From Streptomyces sp. G-G2 (GTDB taxonomy: Bacteria; Actinomycetota; Actinomycetes; Streptomycetales; Streptomycetaceae): 64,000 nt of DNA. The stretch is taken from positions 1-64,000 of the forward strand of contig NZ_JASISO010000018.1 in NCBI RefSeq assembly GCF_030063135.1. Direction: 5' to 3'. Shown here in pieces: positions 61,938 to 64,000 of this stretch; position 1 is the first letter of the stretch; each line of letters starts with the position of its first letter. The notes beneath the pieces are model-generated. The model was not told the DNA's origin, made no database searches, and saw only the letters and a program-made list of their open reading frames with translations. Made by a program: the position numbers and the translations under genes.

Positions 61938-63167
61938 TCACCGTTCCTGTTCCGCCGTGCGTCCCCCCGCTGTTCTGGGAGGCTCCTTCACGCGAACCGC
62001 CTTCTCGTAGAGCCACGGCCAGCGAGCCACCAGGACGAGCGTCCACACCAAGGCGCCGGGCGACACGCCTCCAGCGAAGGCGGCAAGCAGCAGTGGCGCC
62101 GCCACCATCGGCAGCCCCGCCAGCATGACCCACCGGCCACCGCGCCCCGACAGCGCACCGGCCAGTAGACCCACGGCCAGGAATACGCAGAGGCTGCCGC
62201 ACATCAGCCAGCGCATCCCGGCCGGCAGCCGGTCGTCCACGTGTTCCACCGCCGCGCCCAGCGAGGCGGCCAGCGCAGCGAGGGCACTCGTCGCCACACA
62301 GTGCAGCGGTAGCGCGAAACGAGCGGTCAGAACGCCGAACCCCAGTAGGGGTACGCCGCACGAGCGGCGTACCGCCAGTGCCCACAACGCCAACAGCAGC
62401 ACGAACGCACCTACGGCCAGGCCGCCCAGTGCGGAGGTCCACTCGGTCTCCGAAGCGGCCTCCACGCCCTGGGCGATGCCTTCACCCAGCACGATCAGGG
62501 TGAACAGACCGAGCCGTTCGTCCAGATGGCTCGGATCGAACGGCGCGGCCACCGGCGGCACCTCGATCCGACCGCGCCGCTTGCCGTGCTCGTCCCGCCC
62601 CTCCCGGGCCCGCGCCAGCACCCTGCTCCTCGACAGGGCGAAGGTGAGGCCGAGGTCGATGAGCAACCCGGCCGCCCACAGCCAGTACCGGGTGGGCGCC
62701 TGCGCCCACAAGGAGACGATCCACGGCACGACGCCCGCCGAGAGCTGCGCCATCGGCCAGTCCACCGGGACCTCGCCCCGCCGCTGCCACACGCGTGAGG
62801 CCAGCACCCGTACGAGGACGTAGGCGAGCGCGAAGGCGGCCGCACGCTCCGAGCGGACCTCCGGCACAGCCGCCGCCATGACCGCGAGCCCGAACATGCC
62901 GATGAGGACGGTGCGTGTGCGCACCTTGTCGGCCGCGACGTTTCCGTAGGTCGTGAAACACATCCAGGCGGTCCAGAAGGCCAGGTACAGCACGCAGTAC
63001 AGCCCGAGGTCCGCGCGGCCCGGTGCGCCGTGGAGCAGATGCGCCAGCTGAGCGACGCCGGCCACGGCGATCAGATCGAAGAACAACTCCAACCACGAGG
63101 CGTGCCGGGCGCCTCCTACGGAGAAGCCTGGCGGCTGCCCTGCCGGTGCGGCGTACTGAGGGGTCAT
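61938..63167 (-). CDS. ltrA: LtrA family membrane protein
   Basis: 409 residues from ATG 63167, chosen over a start at 63191. The family opening HASWLELFFDLIAVAGVAQL is clear, followed by ten or more membrane helices, the conserved segment DERLGLFTLIVLGEGIAQGV and the long C-terminal helix bundle. Low-temperature-requirement A proteins have no established mechanism; the symbol follows the Pfam family name. Transcribed alone. Confidence 0.85.
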   Translation of the reverse strand: MTPQYAAPAGQPPGFSVGGARHASWLELFFDLIAVAGVAQLAHLLHGAPGRADLGLYCVLYLAFWTAWMCFTTYGNVAADKVRTRTVLIGMFGLAVMAAAVPEVRSERAAAFALAYVLVRVLASRVWQRRGEVPVDWPMAQLSAGVVPWIVSLWAQAPTRYWLWAAGLLIDLGLTFALSRSRVLARAREGRDEHGKRRGRIEVPPVAAPFDPSHLDERLGLFTLIVLGEGIAQGVEAASETEWTSALGGLAVGAFVLLLALWALAVRRSCGVPLLGFGVLTARFALPLHCVATSALAALAASLGAAVEHVDDRLPAGMRWLMCGSLCVFLAVGLLAGALSGRGGRWVMLAGLPMVAAPLLLAAFAGGVSPGALVWTLVLVARWPWLYEKAVRVKEPPRTAGGRTAEQER

Positions 63168-63302
63168 AACGGCAAGTATTGGATGAACCACCCGCTCGTC
63201 TTCCGTCGACTACCGGGTAGCAGAGCCATTTCTTCTACGAGGCGCTGGGGGCTTGGCCGGCCGGAGCCGGTCCCGCACCGTGGACCGGTCCGGCGGTGGC
63301 CG

Positions 63303-63662
63303 TCAGCCGAGGCTCCACGACCAGGTGTGGTCCGCACTGATGAGGCAGGCCAGGACCACGAGGTCGGCGATCCCGAGGGCCAGCCCGAGGCCGGCGCGGC
63401 CGGGGCGGGTCGTCCCGCGGATCAGGGCGAGGCCGGCGAGGCCGATCGCGATCGGTCCGAGCACGAGGTTCATCGCCAAGAGCCCCACCAGGCCGGACAG
63501 GAAGGAGATGACGGCCATGGTGTCGGTGTCGCGGACCGGCGCGTGCCGGTCGGCGGGCCGGTGGGGGGTGGAGACGGTGGCGTTGTCCTTGGCGGTGGAG
63601 CGAGGCCGTGCGGTGGGGTTGGGGGAGCGGTGCTCCTGGACGGTGGGCGGGCGCGCGGTCAT
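63303..63662 (-). CDS. DUF4190-type small membrane protein
   Basis: 119 residues from ATG 63662. After a hydrophilic, proline/arginine-rich N-terminus come two helices (MAVISFLSGLVGLLAMNLVL, GLGLALGIADLVVLACLIS) separated by the short PIAIGLAGLALIRG segment typical of DUF4190. The start overlaps the stop of the preceding gene as ATGA, so the two small membrane proteins are coupled. Confidence 0.7.
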   Translation of the reverse strand: MTARPPTVQEHRSPNPTARPRSTAKDNATVSTPHRPADRHAPVRDTDTMAVISFLSGLVGLLAMNLVLGPIAIGLAGLALIRGTTRPGRAGLGLALGIADLVVLACLISADHTWSWSLG

Positions 63663-63838
63663 GAGGAACCTCCCTGGCGACCGGCGCGGTGGTGCCGCCC
63701 GGCCCACTCCCGTACGGCGAAGACCATGAGCCAGACGGCGATCGCGGCCGTCCCGACGAGCGTGACCGTCGCCGGAACGTGGGCCGCGGTTCCCAGCAGG
63801 ATCCCCATGAGCATCAAAGCCGCTACGAGGAAGAGCAT
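63659..63838 (-). CDS. Small two-helix membrane protein
   Basis: 59 residues from ATG 63838 with GAAGGAGGAAGCACC. Hydrophobic helices are LFLVAALMLMGILLGTAA and TLVGTAAIAVWLMVFAV. It is translationally coupled to the DUF4190-type gene downstream. Unknown family. Confidence 0.65.
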   Translation of the reverse strand: MLFLVAALMLMGILLGTAAHVPATVTLVGTAAIAVWLMVFAVREWAGRHHRAGRQGGSS

Positions 63839-63943
63839 GGTGCTTCCTCCTTCAGATTCCTGAATGTGGTGACAGTTGTTCACTGACTACCCAGTCTAAA
63901 TCATGGCATGCGGCTCCCGCGGGTTGGGGGTTTAATTTCCGTC

Positions 63944-64000
63944 ATGAACCAGACTGTCGGAGCCCGCCAAGCCCAACGCCTCCGTACCCGCCGGGCCTTG
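63944..64000 (+). CDS. 5' end of a probable TetR family gene (partial)
   Basis: ATG 63944 opens MNQTVGARQAQRLRTRRAL and continues beyond the window. The R-QRLRTRRAL pattern is the usual opening of a TetR helix-turn-helix. It is divergent from the two small membrane genes, separated by 105 bp of AT-richer sequence with GTGACAGTTGTTCAC, a candidate operator. Confidence 0.45.
   Translation, partial: MNQTVGARQAQRLRTRRAL

Noticed and set aside
1..64000. tRNA, rRNA and integrase/attachment sites
   Set aside because: No tRNA-like cloverleaf or rRNA segment was seen by eye, and no integrase gene was found; a covariance-model scan would be needed to exclude them.

Overview
The window is very GC-rich, with frequent GTG starts, AGGAGG-type ribosome binding sites and GC-biased third codon positions. 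The families present (DUF5994, DUF6479, DevS-like kinases, ECF42 sigma factor with a DGPF partner, LtrA, MmyB-type regulator) point to a Streptomyces or close relative. There are no rRNA or core housekeeping operons and no recognisable tRNA. Broken genes and transposon scraps are common, which fits a chromosome arm or another variable region. No phage, CRISPR array or intact insertion sequence was seen.

Layout. 0-8 kb: GNAT, VOC and ALDH genes, a DUF4404 gene, and a MarR regulator divergent from a YhgE/Pip-like membrane gene that carries an in-frame amber codon. 7.5-8.6 kb: an immunity-like gene beside a Tn3-type transposase relic. 8.6-10.9 kb: a TetR/MFS efflux operon with a palindromic operator. 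11.3-16.9 kb: a run of small conserved Streptomyces genes, a CNB protein, a DevS-like kinase, and a response regulator whose N-terminus is replaced by a repeat element. 17.7-25 kb: an ATP-grasp ligase, an MFS transporter, a membrane protein, and an FMN glutamate-synthase-like / ThDP-oxidase pair. 25-30.5 kb: secreted proteins, a cold-shock gene with a leader hairpin, a lipoprotein carbonic anhydrase and a trypsin-like protease.

30.9-34.3 kb is the most interesting locus. A 51-codon peptide gene with a strong RBS is followed by a PP-loop ATP-pyrophosphatase, a TauD/TfdA-like dioxygenase and an unusually short P450. The genes are tightly packed and translationally coupled. This looks like an unrecognised peptide-modification (RiPP-like) or peptide-scaffold pathway.

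34.9-42.4 kb: an ECF42 sigma factor with its DGPF partner, followed by a decay zone. That zone holds an NmrA/TetR head-to-head pair that has lost both 5' ends, an IS701-like scrap, a GNAT gene with an in-frame foldback MITE, a DHFR-like gene whose stop lies in a dispersed repeat, and a frameshifted substrate-binding/decarboxylase-like gene opposite a TetR gene with two matching operators. 42.8-51 kb: small membrane proteins, DoxX, GH26, an NHL-type secreted protein, an MmyB-type regulator and an M9 collagenase with an operator and a strong terminator. 51-59 kb: mixed small genes with PaaK-like, AAA and IS110 relics, AraC, SMI1/KNR4 and SRAP genes. 59-64 kb: a membrane protein/kinase/NarL-type regulator operon, LtrA, two small membrane genes, and the start of a probable TetR gene cut by the window edge.
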